Below are positions 54,037 through 63,132 of a DNA stretch of 64,000 bases, one piece after another (within the stretch, counting starts at the first letter, position 1; each line of letters opens with the position of its first letter). The notes under the pieces are model-generated. The model was not told where the DNA came from and made no database searches. It saw nothing but the letters and a program-made list of their open reading frames with translations. This stretch comes from Caldilineaceae bacterium (GTDB taxonomy: Bacteria > Chloroflexota > Anaerolineae > Caldilineales > Caldilineaceae): assembly GCA_019637645.1 (NCBI GenBank), contig JAHBVH010000022.1, positions 43,337-107,336 on the forward strand, given 5' to 3'. The translations under genes and the position numbers were made by a program.

Positions 54037-55686
54037 ATGGTGACCCCTATGCACCCCATTTTACATCAGTACACCCGATTGCCTTGGCCTGTTTTCCCCT
54101 TACTTTTCGTTCTCCTGCTGGTGTTGCCCCTACCTGTAGCAGGCAGCACCAGCAACAACGCAAAGCCGCCCATCACCATTGACACGGTGCAGGAAGTCCA
54201 TGGGTTTAGCGGGCAAAACAATGCGCGCGACGTGGATATTTACCCTGCCCTTGCCTATGCGCCAGCCCTGGAACGCTCACTGCTTGTTTGGCTGTCGGCA
54301 CGGAATGCGACCAGCGCGACCGATGGGCTCGATCTCTATGGTCTCTTCTTGGATGAGCAAGGCAACGCCAGCGGTACTCCGTTTCGCATCTCTGATCAGA
54401 ATACGGTTGCGCGCAACGGACCGCCCACCGTTGTGAGTGGCGATCGCGAATTTGTTGTAGCTTGGACGAAACGTGGCGCCCGCTGTTCAATCTACCTACA
54501 ACGGATTACGGACAGCACAGCAAAGAGTGATCAACTGCTCGTCACGGGGACACAACATCAACATTCACCTGCGCTCATTTATCAACCAGAGCAGGGAAAG
54601 TATCTGCTAGCCTTTGTGGATGGCGATGATTATTCCCCACCGAAGCTCTTAGGTGCCGCAACCGATGATTGCGGCAATCAAGCAGCGAGTACGAGCGCGA
54701 TCAAAGCGGTAGCTTTTAGCCTGCAAGGTGATACGCCACAGCCGCAGCAAAGTATTACGGTTGCGAGTGAACCCAAAGGGGCGTTTAGGCCAGCCCTGGA
54801 TTATAGTCGTGGCCTAGATCAATATCTAGTGGCGTGGGAAGATCGACGGGCAGCAGCGGGCAATCCGGCCCGGTTTGATCTCTATACGCAAAGCCTACGC
54901 GATAGCCCGACCATCAACAATAGCCCCAGCATTACCTTGACCGGATCAAACCGTGCCCTCGTGACAGGCATTGATTATATTAGCTTGGATAGCTCGGCCA
55001 CTTGGACACCCCGCCCCGCCGTTAGCGCAAGCCCCGAGCAATTTCTCACCACGTGGTTTCAAAGGATAGCCGTCGACAGTGGCGCACAATGGTCGGTGAT
55101 GGGCGACCTTGTCCCTGCATTAACGGGGAATAGTACGCCCTTTCCGGTCTTCCAACTGAGTTATGCCGCGGCCCACCCCGGTGATGGGCCCAGTGGCTAT
55201 CTCGATACAACCTATGTAGCAGCAACGGGAGATTATCTCGTGGGCATCACGGCTCATCTCGAAACATTTAGTGGCTATTTCTCAGCAGCACAAATTCAGC
55301 GCGTGGACAATCAGGGTCAACTCTTTTCATTAGCCGGTACACCACAAAGTGCGGCAGGAAGCGGCGAGGCCGTGGATCTAAGCATAGCGCCACAAATCTC
55401 CCTAGCCATGCTTGCGCCACCCAGCCCGAGCAATAGCAGCATGCTCGTGCTCTATGGCAAACACCCACCCAACAAGCCAGCTCAGGATTTTAATATCTGG
55501 GGAGCGCGCCTGTTAGCGCCGACACCCAGCGCGACCGTGACAGCGACCCCCACACCCCAAACCGCAACACCCAGCCCAACGACAACGGTTGCCGTGCCTA
55601 CCACGTCGCCCACACGCGTGGCGACCCCGACCGCTCCCGCCATTGGTGGCCGCGATCTCTACTTGCCACTAATTCAACAAAAATAG
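54037..55686 (+). CDS. Secreted repeat protein with YLPL tail
   Basis: 549 residues, not assigned to a family. A signal-like segment (about 10-37) is followed by repeated segments of the kind ERSLLVWLSARNA, REFVVAWTKRG, DQYLVAWEDRRAA and EQFLTTWFQR, recalling bacterial beta-propeller or WxxDxR-type repeats. A Thr/Pro-rich linker (about 488-535) leads to a terminal DLYLPLIQQK. The start may be ATG 54037 or 54049; neither has a good ribosome site. Location outside the cell is inferred. It lies behind the metallopeptidase. Confidence 0.75.
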   Translation: MVTPMHPILHQYTRLPWPVFPLLFVLLLVLPLPVAGSTSNNAKPPITIDTVQEVHGFSGQNNARDVDIYPALAYAPALERSLLVWLSARNATSATDGLDLYGLFLDEQGNASGTPFRISDQNTVARNGPPTVVSGDREFVVAWTKRGARCSIYLQRITDSTAKSDQLLVTGTQHQHSPALIYQPEQGKYLLAFVDGDDYSPPKLLGAATDDCGNQAASTSAIKAVAFSLQGDTPQPQQSITVASEPKGAFRPALDYSRGLDQYLVAWEDRRAAAGNPARFDLYTQSLRDSPTINNSPSITLTGSNRALVTGIDYISLDSSATWTPRPAVSASPEQFLTTWFQRIAVDSGAQWSVMGDLVPALTGNSTPFPVFQLSYAAAHPGDGPSGYLDTTYVAATGDYLVGITAHLETFSGYFSAAQIQRVDNQGQLFSLAGTPQSAAGSGEAVDLSIAPQISLAMLAPPSPSNSSMLVLYGKHPPNKPAQDFNIWGARLLAPTPSATVTATPTPQTATPSPTTTVAVPTTSPTRVATPTAPAIGGRDLYLPLIQQK

Positions 55687-55748
55687 AAGTTACCCACTTG
55701 GGCAAAACCTGTCAGGTTTCTGGTCACACCAACCAACTGCGTAAGTTC
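55685..55748. repeat. Dispersed palindromic repeat, degenerate
   Basis: AGAAGTTACCCACTTGGG, AAACCTGTCAGGTTTC, TGGTCACACCAACC and ACTGCGTAAGTTC keep the outer boundaries and right arm but have lost the left inner arm. Overlaps the stop of the preceding gene. Confidence 0.65.
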
Positions 55749-55819
55749 AAAATAATAAGCGGTCGTCGGGAGTTTGTGGCGGGGCAGAGCCCGCCGCAAA
55801 AACGGCCTACATTGCCATC

Positions 55820-55871
55820 AAAAAGGCCCCTTGCCCTGTTTCTAACGTGGAACAGGGCAAGGGGCCTTTTT
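55820..55871. terminator. Bidirectional rho-independent terminator
   Basis: Perfect 21-bp arms (55820-55840 and 55851-55871) with a 10-base loop. The left arm opens with five A and the right arm ends with five T. It sits between convergent genes ending at 55686 and 55895. Confidence 0.92.
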
Positions 55872-55894
55872 CATCAACCAAGTTCAGTAAGACG

Positions 55895-58687
55895 TTACGC
55901 GATGGCGGCCAACCATTCCGCCACCTCGTCCGCATCCCCATGATTCATGGTGCGGTAAAGCTGTAAACAAGCATGGCCCCACTCCTTGGCTTGCGCGCGA
56001 TTCCCTACGGCCAGCTCGATCCGCGCGAGCTGCCAATAAATATCGCCCTCCATTTCAGCAATATGGAGTTCACGGGCAACCGCCAAGGCATCGTGCAAAA
56101 TCGTCGCGGCTTCGGTAAAGGCACCTTGTTTAAACTTGAGCCGTCCCCATTCGATCCGAACATCGTATTTCGCCCATACATTATCCCAAGTAGCGACAAT
56201 TGATTCTGCTTCGTTCAGGTAAGCCTCAGCTAGCTCGAGATCGTCAACGCGTAGGGCAAGCCGCGCGAGGTTCGACAGCAAGCCTGTCATCCGTTCCCGG
56301 TGTTGCATTTCGCGGGCAATCGCCAACGCGCGCTTCCAATAGGCTTCGGCAGCGGCCAGATCATCTTGGGTGCCCGCAATCACCCCTAGGTTGAGCAAGA
56401 GGGTACAGGTCAGATCCAGGTGGCCAATCTGCTCAGCCATCGCAAGGCCCTCTAAGCAGAGTTGCTCGCCTTTCGCCAAATCACCCCGCATAATGGCGCA
56501 GCTGGCCAGCAGATGCAGAAAGCGGGCAATCTGTTCTTGGTGACCCAAGGCACGTGCCAGGAGTAGCCCTGGGTTAAGATAGGTTTCGGCGCGGTCAAAT
56601 TGCCCTTGCATCCCATATAAGCTACCCAGATTTAACCATAGCAGCGCGGCGGTTTCTTCATCGCCGCTAGCCTGGGCAAGTTTTACGCCGTCTTCATAGT
56701 GTTGGGCAGCCGTGGCATAGTCACTCTGCTGTTGATAGACTTTGCCAATACTGGCTAAAAATGCAGCCACCGCTGCGTCATGGGCACTTTCTTGGGCCAA
56801 TCCCATTCCTGTAGCCAAGGCTTGATGGGCCTGGGCATAGTTGCCAGCGGCAGAGTGCAACCGCCCCAAGCTGTGCAGCAATTCACTTTTGAGCCGCCCA
56901 TCGGCAAGCAGATCGGTAAGGCGAAGGCCACTTTCCGCGTGGGTAAGGCCCTTTTCTAGCTGGCCTTGTCGCTCAGCCAAGCGGGCCAGTTGTAGCAAAG
57001 TCGTCGCTAAGCGAGCTTGATCGCCACTCTCGGCTAGTTTTTCTTGCGCCCGACTGAGCTGGTTGGCCGCGATCTTATAAAAACCACGCACCTCCCAATA
57101 ACGGTAGCACCGTTCAACCATAGTCAGGAAGGCTACTTCGCGGTCTTGGGCAAAAGCAGCTTCGATCGCGAGCAGAAGATTGGCATGTTCCTGTTCCAAG
57201 AAGCGATAGGCAGTGCTGTGCTGATGGGTATAGTCCACATAATATTGAATAAAGCGCTCGCCACAGCCTTGATAGTGGATGCGCAGGTTGGGTGGCTCCT
57301 CATTCAGGATCGCGGCCTGAATCGCGCTGCGAATTAAGGGATGCAGGAAATAGCGTTTTTCCTGCAAAGTTGTTTCTAAGAGCTCACTCCGCTCTAATAG
57401 AGACAAGCGCCATAGTTCGCTAAGGGACCGACTAAACTCCGTGCGCGCCAAGCCGCTCACAGCATTGGCAGCGGCAAGCGTACTCCCCTGCCCTGGCGAG
57501 AAAAACGAAAGGGCAATCAACAAGAGCTTACTAGGCCGGAGCACCCGCTGCCAGGACGGCACAAAGATCGATTGATAGAAACGCTCGTATTCATCTTCGG
57601 CACTGCTTGCCGAGAGGGGATCGACTTGGCGTAATAAGTCGAGCACATCCCCCAACGGTAACAGATCTAATTGCCCAACCACGAGCTTCATCGCCAAGGG
57701 CAAGCCGCCTGTCGCTTGGACAATCTGTTCTATCTCCGCCGCGGATGCTTGGGCAATCGCCGGAATACCACGCCAAGCACCCTCTTGGCGGATAAATTGC
57801 GCGGCGGCTGTCCCATCCAGGCCCAAAAGATGAATAGCCTGTAGATCGCCGCCAAACCGCTGTCGGCTCGTCAAGAGGGCGCGACTCTTGCCAAGCAAAG
57901 GAGATAGTTGCCGGACAACCTCCCCTTGCTGTTCGCCCATGATCTCTACATTGTCGAACAGAAGCAGAATTTTATCACGACGGAGTAAGGTGGCGACGCG
58001 CATGGTCTTTTCCGGCAGCGGGAGCGTCGTCAGATCCGTAAGGCCAAGCCGCGTGCCGATCCGATGCAATAAAAGCTCAAAAATCTCGGGAGCCGAGCGC
58101 GGCGCGCTCTCTTTCTCCTGCCCAATTTCGGCGGCAGTTAGCCAAAGGATCCTTGCAAAAAGCTGTTTACGTTGGCATTGGATGGCAACTTCTTGGGCCA
58201 ATGCCGTCTTGCCCATGCCGCCAACCCCATCAATCCCAATGATGGGATAGACGCTAGGATCGGTCAACAGCGATAGAATCGTTTCAATGGTCTGCTGACG
58301 ACCGATAAAGGTGCGATAGGCCAACGACTTTTCAAATTCATAGGAGATTGTGAAACTGTCGTCGTTGGCGTGCAGATCGGACTTTTCCGCTAGGTGGTCT
58401 TGGCAGAATTGTTCAGCATAGGGAAATTCAGCTGCCGTCAGGAGTTCGAGCGCCCAGGCTGTGCCTAAATCGGAGCGGGCGACGATCACCTTCACCAATG
58501 CGGCAAGATCGGCTAGTTCCCCAGGAATAAACCCCTTGCGCCAGTGCTCAATGGAAGAACCACCGCTCTTTTTGCCAATCGCATAGCCTAGCTCATCCTG
58601 GATTACACTAATCGGCTTCTTTTCGAGTTGTTTAATCCGGTAGATACCGTCGCTTAACAGCGTGCGAAAGCGTTCGTTTTTAACCAT
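55895..58687 (-). CDS. STAND-type regulator: helical N-terminus, NB-ARC ATPase, TPR repeats
   Basis: 930 residues from ATG 58687 (a longer frame from GTG 58783 would add 32). A short N-terminal domain resembles a phage-repressor-like HTH region (ISVIQDELGYAIGKKSGGSSI). The NB-ARC domain has Walker A GVGGMGKTAL at about 150 and KILLLFDNVEI as Walker B. A GGLPLAMKLVVGQL GLPL-type motif follows. The last ~400 residues are TPRs (LHSLGRLHSAAGNYAQAHQAL, TAAQHYEDGVKLAQASGDEE). Likely a signal-gated ATPase; the ligand and output are unknown. It faces away from the small secreted-peptide gene at 58972. Confidence 0.9.
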   Translation of the reverse strand: MVKNERFRTLLSDGIYRIKQLEKKPISVIQDELGYAIGKKSGGSSIEHWRKGFIPGELADLAALVKVIVARSDLGTAWALELLTAAEFPYAEQFCQDHLAEKSDLHANDDSFTISYEFEKSLAYRTFIGRQQTIETILSLLTDPSVYPIIGIDGVGGMGKTALAQEVAIQCQRKQLFARILWLTAAEIGQEKESAPRSAPEIFELLLHRIGTRLGLTDLTTLPLPEKTMRVATLLRRDKILLLFDNVEIMGEQQGEVVRQLSPLLGKSRALLTSRQRFGGDLQAIHLLGLDGTAAAQFIRQEGAWRGIPAIAQASAAEIEQIVQATGGLPLAMKLVVGQLDLLPLGDVLDLLRQVDPLSASSAEDEYERFYQSIFVPSWQRVLRPSKLLLIALSFFSPGQGSTLAAANAVSGLARTEFSRSLSELWRLSLLERSELLETTLQEKRYFLHPLIRSAIQAAILNEEPPNLRIHYQGCGERFIQYYVDYTHQHSTAYRFLEQEHANLLLAIEAAFAQDREVAFLTMVERCYRYWEVRGFYKIAANQLSRAQEKLAESGDQARLATTLLQLARLAERQGQLEKGLTHAESGLRLTDLLADGRLKSELLHSLGRLHSAAGNYAQAHQALATGMGLAQESAHDAAVAAFLASIGKVYQQQSDYATAAQHYEDGVKLAQASGDEETAALLWLNLGSLYGMQGQFDRAETYLNPGLLLARALGHQEQIARFLHLLASCAIMRGDLAKGEQLCLEGLAMAEQIGHLDLTCTLLLNLGVIAGTQDDLAAAEAYWKRALAIAREMQHRERMTGLLSNLARLALRVDDLELAEAYLNEAESIVATWDNVWAKYDVRIEWGRLKFKQGAFTEAATILHDALAVARELHIAEMEGDIYWQLARIELAVGNRAQAKEWGHACLQLYRTMNHGDADEVAEWLAAIA

Positions 58688-58833
58688 ATCCGCTTCTGAT
58701 CGTGTGTCGTAAATTTTTCGCGATGCGGTGCGCACATCCCAATACCGAACAGCCTCTAGCGAAGAGCTTTTTTGCGGTTGCACTCCGAAAAAAGTCGGAG
58801 CGCAACTCCGCGTGCAACGGCAGCCGTTCCCCT

Positions 58834-58882
58834 ATGATGGTTTCATAACGCAAACACAACAGGCGTTATGAAAAACCATCAT
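58834..58882. promoter_or_regulatory. Long inverted repeat between divergent STAND gene and small peptide gene
   Basis: ATGATGGTTTCATAACGC (58834-58851) pairs with GCGTTATGAAAAACCATCAT (58863-58882) through an 11-base centre with a two-base bulge. Located ~150 bp upstream of the STAND start and ~90 bp before the peptide start, it could be an operator for both or a leader hairpin. Confidence 0.65.
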
Positions 58883-58971
58883 CATTTGCTCATTGGGACG
58901 CTGCAGCCCCGTTGTCACCAACGGTGGGATCCCTACGCAATGGGCCTCTATCAGAAAGAGGAACATTGAAC

Positions 58972-59145
58972 ATGAACACAAACGCTATTGCATCAACCTA
59001 TCGCCGGAAAGTAGTTATCGCGTGCTTAGCCATGGCGCTTGCCATCACCATGCTGGCCGGGCAAACGCCATTAGGCAACCTCCTCGGCATGGAGCTGACA
59101 CCCGCCGCGTATGCCTGTGAACATTCCGGTGGTGCCGGCTGCTAG
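58972..59145 (+). CDS. Tiny secreted peptide, Cys-containing tail
   Basis: 57 residues. A basic start and hydrophobic helix (VVIACLAMALAITMLAG) resemble a signal peptide. The mature tail is about 25 residues and ends ACEHSGGAGC. AGAGGAA lies about ten bases before ATG 58972. It is sandwiched between two STAND regulator loci. It could be a secreted signal or a modified-peptide precursor, by position only; no modification enzyme is in view. Confidence 0.6.
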   Translation: MNTNAIASTYRRKVVIACLAMALAITMLAGQTPLGNLLGMELTPAAYACEHSGGAGC

Positions 59146-59159
59146 CTACCATCCTGATC

Positions 59160-59210
59160 AATGAAATGACAAGCACATAGCGTCGATCACGATGCGCTTG
59201 TCATTTCATT
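59160..59210. terminator. Hairpin between convergent genes
   Basis: AATGAAATGACAAGC (59160-59174) and GCTTGTCATTTCATT (59196-59210), perfect 15-bp arms, 21-base loop. The right arm covers the last codons of the minus-strand TPR gene (stop 59187). Likely a terminator for both. Confidence 0.75.
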
Positions 59211-60395
59211 AGCCAGCTGTAAATGCTGTTCAATGGAGCGCAATAATCGCTCATACCGAGCATCCCCTTGGATGGATGCTAAAGCACTACGAGCTGTTTC
59301 AAGAATTTGCTTAGCTTCTTTGGATTTTTGCTGGTTCAAGTAAGCCATGGCCAGGCCATCCATTGCATTCAGTTGCCAACTCATATCGTTTAGGCTTTCA
59401 GCAAGCTGAGCACTAGCCTGAAAGGCATGTTCAGCCCGCGCATATTCATGCAATTCCAGCAAATCTAGCCCAAGATCAGTGTAGAGGCGCGACAAATAGT
59501 ATTTCTCATCCAGTTTGCGAAAAACATCTTCGGCCTGTTGGTAGCATGCAATAGCTTGTCTATATTGGTGCATGAAGGAATAGGCCAAGCCTTGATTGAA
59601 CTGAATAGCCGCCCAATGAAAGGGATCTTGGATCGTAGTCAATAACCCGTTGGCTTGTTCATAGTAGGCTAAGGCAGCTTGGTATTGTCGCTGCCGGCTT
59701 AAAGTCAAGCCGATATTTTGGAGGCTCCAGGCTGTACGGCGCGCATCACCATAGTTTTGAAAGATCCCCAGTGCTTGGCGATGGTAGTGCTCAGCATCGG
59801 CGTAACCTTGTTCGCCTAACCGGATCATGCCATAGACTCGGTAGCTCATCCCGCGTTCGCTATCATCGTCATCCAGCAAGGCCAGGGCTTGCTCGACATG
59901 CGAAGCCGCCGCCTTGTAATCTTTTTGCAGCTGCGCAAGCCAAGCCAGTTCATTCAACACCCGCGCTTGATCACGCGAGTGGGCCAGTTGTGTAAAATTC
60001 GCAAGACTTGCTTGGGCCCAACAATGCGCTTGCTCAAATTGGCTTAAAAGGCGGTACAAAGTCGCAATTTGTAGCTGGCATTCTGCCGTGAAGGCCAAGT
60101 CGCCCATGCTTTCACTGCTGGTGATCGCGCCCGTTAAGAAAGGCAACCACTGATAACGGTAGCCGATCTGCTCCATTTGCGGCCCAAGACAGAGCAGCAA
60201 CGCCCGGGTCAAAGGCCAGTTGATCGTGTGCTTCAGGCCAAACGAGAGTGCGTGCAGCGCTTGATCACGGATATCATCGGGCAATAAACCGCCACAAGCT
60301 TGAACCTGCGCAAGGCTACGCCTGAGAGTCTGCTCAATAAAGGTGCGAAAAAGGGCAGGGTAGGTGGTGGACGGCACAGTGTCTGTCACTGCCAT
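59187..60395 (-). CDS. TPR repeat protein, partner of the NB-ARC gene
   Basis: 402 residues almost entirely made of TPR units (AHCWAQASLANFTQLAHSRDQ, AEHYHRQALGIFQNYGDARRT, ALAYYEQANGLLTT, AIACYQQAEDVFRKL). It overlaps the upstream NB-ARC gene by 10 bp (ATGGCAGTGA), a translational coupling. Together they equal the NB-ARC plus TPR layout of the single-gene regulator at 55895-58687. Confidence 0.9.
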   Translation of the reverse strand: MAVTDTVPSTTYPALFRTFIEQTLRRSLAQVQACGGLLPDDIRDQALHALSFGLKHTINWPLTRALLLCLGPQMEQIGYRYQWLPFLTGAITSSESMGDLAFTAECQLQIATLYRLLSQFEQAHCWAQASLANFTQLAHSRDQARVLNELAWLAQLQKDYKAAASHVEQALALLDDDDSERGMSYRVYGMIRLGEQGYADAEHYHRQALGIFQNYGDARRTAWSLQNIGLTLSRQRQYQAALAYYEQANGLLTTIQDPFHWAAIQFNQGLAYSFMHQYRQAIACYQQAEDVFRKLDEKYYLSRLYTDLGLDLLELHEYARAEHAFQASAQLAESLNDMSWQLNAMDGLAMAYLNQQKSKEAKQILETARSALASIQGDARYERLLRSIEQHLQLANEMTSAS

Positions 60396-61804
60396 TGGCC
60401 CACCTGCTCCTGTAAAAAGGTACGCGTGAGGTTATGCAAGGTATAGAAGCGCTCATTAACACCGCCGTGGGCATACACGAGGTTGAGCCGGACCAACTGG
60501 GCTAGCGCCGCCCGTACGCTAGGCAGTGCTTCACCACTAATCTCAACCAGTGCGGCGGGCGTTGCCTGGGCCGCGGTAAGCAGGGGTAGCGCCAACCACA
60601 CCCGGCGTGTGCGCTCGTCCAGCCTTTCCCAAGCATGGCGGTAGATATAGGTATAGAGGTGCTCCGCGGTCTTACCCCGTGCTTGTGCCAAATCATCCAA
60701 GATAAAGGCCAAGCTGTCGGCATGCGTTTGCCCGACAACCAACCGAAGCGCCAACGGGTTGCCCCCCACAGTAGTATAGATCGGGCGCAACTCCGCCGCA
60801 GTAGCATCGACCAAGTGGGACAAGTTGCCTAGCATTGCTTCCTGGCGCACAAGTGCCATGGCATCCGCTTCTTGTAATTCTGGCACCGTAAAATGATAAA
60901 GACCAGGCACCCCTTCCACCCGCTCACGCGAGGTTAACAAGAAGCGCGTCGGGTTACTCAGCCGGTGCAGCACGGGCAGCAGCGTTTCGACATCGAGCAC
61001 AGTCTCCAAATTATCGATGACGATTAAATGCGGCTGGACCTGCAACTGACTTTGTAACCAGGTCAGTTGTTTTTCAGCGGGCAAAGTAACGATCACGGGA
61101 TCAGCCAGCGCCACTTGTGCAACCAAGCGTTGGATCAATTCCTGCGTACTTAGGGCTGGTTTTTGCAGCGAGGCGAGACCACCGCCCAAATCAAAGTCGG
61201 GCGGGCGGGCAGTGACCCAGCCCACGGCATTAACCGCCGAAAGGCTGAGCAACTGGCGTACGATCTGATCAGCCAATGCCGTCTTCCCAATGCCACCCAT
61301 ACCTTCCACCGCAATCAGCCAAGGTGGCTCCGGCTTTGTCAATAAGGGAAACAACTGGGCAAGGTGTGGCTCGACACCGACTAGGGTAGTATACGTGGGT
61401 GAATCTAGCCGCTGGACCAAGGTTTGCTGGATCTCACGGCGCGACTCGCTATCTTGTTGCTGAATCAGTTGCGCCAAACGGAGCAAAGCCTCACGTTGCA
61501 GGGCGTAGATGGTTGATTCTTCTAGCCCGAGCTTGATCGCAGTTTGGTCAACCGGCAAATAGCTCAAAAAACGTAAGCGCAGAATATGCGCCAAACGCGG
61601 TTTTTCGGCCTCCAGAGCCTGTAACCCCGTTAGCAATAATTGATTGGCGGTCTGGCGCACATTGCCATTACCAGTTTGGTGGAGCTTCTGAAAGAGCGAA
61701 AGCGAAGTGAGGCCCGCAGCAGCGTCAGCGTTTTGCCACTGCTTTAATGCCTTCTCCACCGCTTGTCTCAGTTGGTCAAATACAGGGTCAATCGGAGAAG
61801 TCAA
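60386..61804 (-). CDS. NB-ARC (STAND) ATPase with N-terminal HTH-like domain
   Basis: 472 residues. Start TTG 61804 is favoured because GAGGT lies eight bases upstream and no good ATG follows soon. Residues ~80-130 contain a sigma-70 region 4-like segment (LPVDQTAIKLGLEESTIYALQRE). The NB-ARC Walker A is GMGGIGKTAL at about 166-175. HLIVIDNLETV is the Walker B and GGNPLALRLVVGQ the GLPL-like motif. It ends after a winged-helix-like region and hands over to the TPR gene. Probably a DNA-binding or scaffold regulator. Confidence 0.9.
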   Translation of the reverse strand: MTSPIDPVFDQLRQAVEKALKQWQNADAAAGLTSLSLFQKLHQTGNGNVRQTANQLLLTGLQALEAEKPRLAHILRLRFLSYLPVDQTAIKLGLEESTIYALQREALLRLAQLIQQQDSESRREIQQTLVQRLDSPTYTTLVGVEPHLAQLFPLLTKPEPPWLIAVEGMGGIGKTALADQIVRQLLSLSAVNAVGWVTARPPDFDLGGGLASLQKPALSTQELIQRLVAQVALADPVIVTLPAEKQLTWLQSQLQVQPHLIVIDNLETVLDVETLLPVLHRLSNPTRFLLTSRERVEGVPGLYHFTVPELQEADAMALVRQEAMLGNLSHLVDATAAELRPIYTTVGGNPLALRLVVGQTHADSLAFILDDLAQARGKTAEHLYTYIYRHAWERLDERTRRVWLALPLLTAAQATPAALVEISGEALPSVRAALAQLVRLNLVYAHGGVNERFYTLHNLTRTFLQEQVGQWQ

Positions 61805-61965
61805 GAGTGTTTACCTCATGGGCAGATATGAGATAAGAATAATTTTCTAAATTATAGCAGAACAATTTCGTCAACGCAACCATGAATATAGAGATTGTCT
61901 TAGGCTACCTATAGCCTTTTATAGGTTACCCATAGGAGGATCCTAGATCATCTAGCCCCAAACTC

Positions 61966-62421
61966 ATGCTACTGTTGTCGTGGAAAGCTTGGCAATCGCT
62001 GGCTAAGCCATACACCCCTGTATGGTGGATCCTTATGGACATGGGACGCGCCTTGAAGAAAGCAGATGCCACAGGCCACACTCGACCAACAGTCTTTGTG
62101 CTATGGGGCACACACTTTGATGAAATCTTTACTGTTTTGCTTGTCACCCATCTGCGCCAAGCAGGCATCCGCGTCAAGCTTATTGGCGTTCATGGCCCAT
62201 GGGCCAAAGGAGAACATGGTTTGGGTCTTCACACGGATCTTACCCTCGACGAAGCCCTAGCCGCGGTTGAGGAAGCGATCGGTGTGGTAATCCCCTGCAC
62301 CACACCGATGTTTCAAGGACTCGGAACCGATCCACGAATCCAAAGCTTTTTGGACCGGCTTCAAGAGAAGCGTGCTTTTGTGGTGGTGGGGAAGTTACCC
62401 AAAGATAGGGAAGCTGAATAA
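61966..62421 (+). CDS. Truncated DJ-1/PfpI-like protein
   Basis: Up to 151 residues; ATG 62035 or 62041 may be the true start as 61966 has no ribosome site. VFVLWGTHFDEIFTVLLVTHLRQAG and VKLIGVHGPW match the first half of the DJ-1/PfpI fold, with a central VVIPCTTPMFQGLGTD. The C-terminal half with the usual nucleophile elbow is missing or altered, so this may be a remnant. It is divergent from the NB-ARC gene. Confidence 0.6.
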   Translation: MLLLSWKAWQSLAKPYTPVWWILMDMGRALKKADATGHTRPTVFVLWGTHFDEIFTVLLVTHLRQAGIRVKLIGVHGPWAKGEHGLGLHTDLTLDEALAAVEEAIGVVIPCTTPMFQGLGTDPRIQSFLDRLQEKRAFVVVGKLPKDREAE

Positions 62422-62562
62422 ACATATAGTCGCAGCCATCGTTTCGCAAAAGTGCCTCTTTAACCACCGAAGCTATTTCACTAGTTACCCAATTGTAGAC
62501 AGACAAAAGAACAACTCTAATCAGATATACATGCAGATTTCTTGTAAGCTTGGAGAATATAA

Positions 62563-63132
62563 ATGGTTAAGTGCATAGCAATTATTATGCTCATTATAAC
62601 CAACCCACTGACCGCGGCAAATGCAAACGCGGCAACGCCTATTCGCATCATGACATACACCATAGAAAATATGTCATTAAACTGGATTACGGCAATGATC
62701 ATAAATGAATATCCCTCTGGCCGAGGCCCCGTAAATATCAACTTCAGTGTCAATTATCCAGATTTAAATAATTTTGAGCTATTAGAATTTACCTGGAAAG
62801 GCTCGGGCAACTGCACAAAAAGAGATCAGCAGAACTGGTCTTGTAGTGGTAATATATCCTATCTAAAATTCTCAATCCGCTATTCCTTTGCAGCAGACTT
62901 GCTGGGTCAACAACTAGTTTTCCCAGTAAAAGCATTTGAGGATGGAACTGCGTTTTCCTTAGGAGTGATATACCCATCACCGCTAGAGTTCATTTCATCT
63001 AGCAATCCTCCAACTACAGTTGCTTCGCATCAACTTGAGTGGACTGTAGCCTCTTTGCAATCATTTGAAGCAATTCTCACCTTACGTGATCCCAGGATCA
63101 GCACTCTCTACCTACCTATAGCAAAGAGCTAA
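62563..63132 (+). CDS. Small secreted protein with YLPI tail
   Basis: 189 residues. Signal peptide (about 1-24, ending AANANA), a beta-rich domain with a Cys pair (SGNCTKRDQQNWSCSG), and the terminal STLYLPIAKS, like the tails at 53944 and 55686. TGGAGAA lies upstream of ATG 62563. AT-richer than the rest of the window. Family unknown; it overlaps the end of the convergent small gene by 21 bp. Confidence 0.75.
   Translation: MVKCIAIIMLIITNPLTAANANAATPIRIMTYTIENMSLNWITAMIINEYPSGRGPVNINFSVNYPDLNNFELLEFTWKGSGNCTKRDQQNWSCSGNISYLKFSIRYSFAADLLGQQLVFPVKAFEDGTAFSLGVIYPSPLEFISSSNPPTTVASHQLEWTVASLQSFEAILTLRDPRISTLYLPIAKS

Noticed and set aside
62240..62506. An 88-residue minus-strand frame over the DJ-1-like gene
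   Set aside because: No ribosome site and no recognisable motif; likely a shadow.
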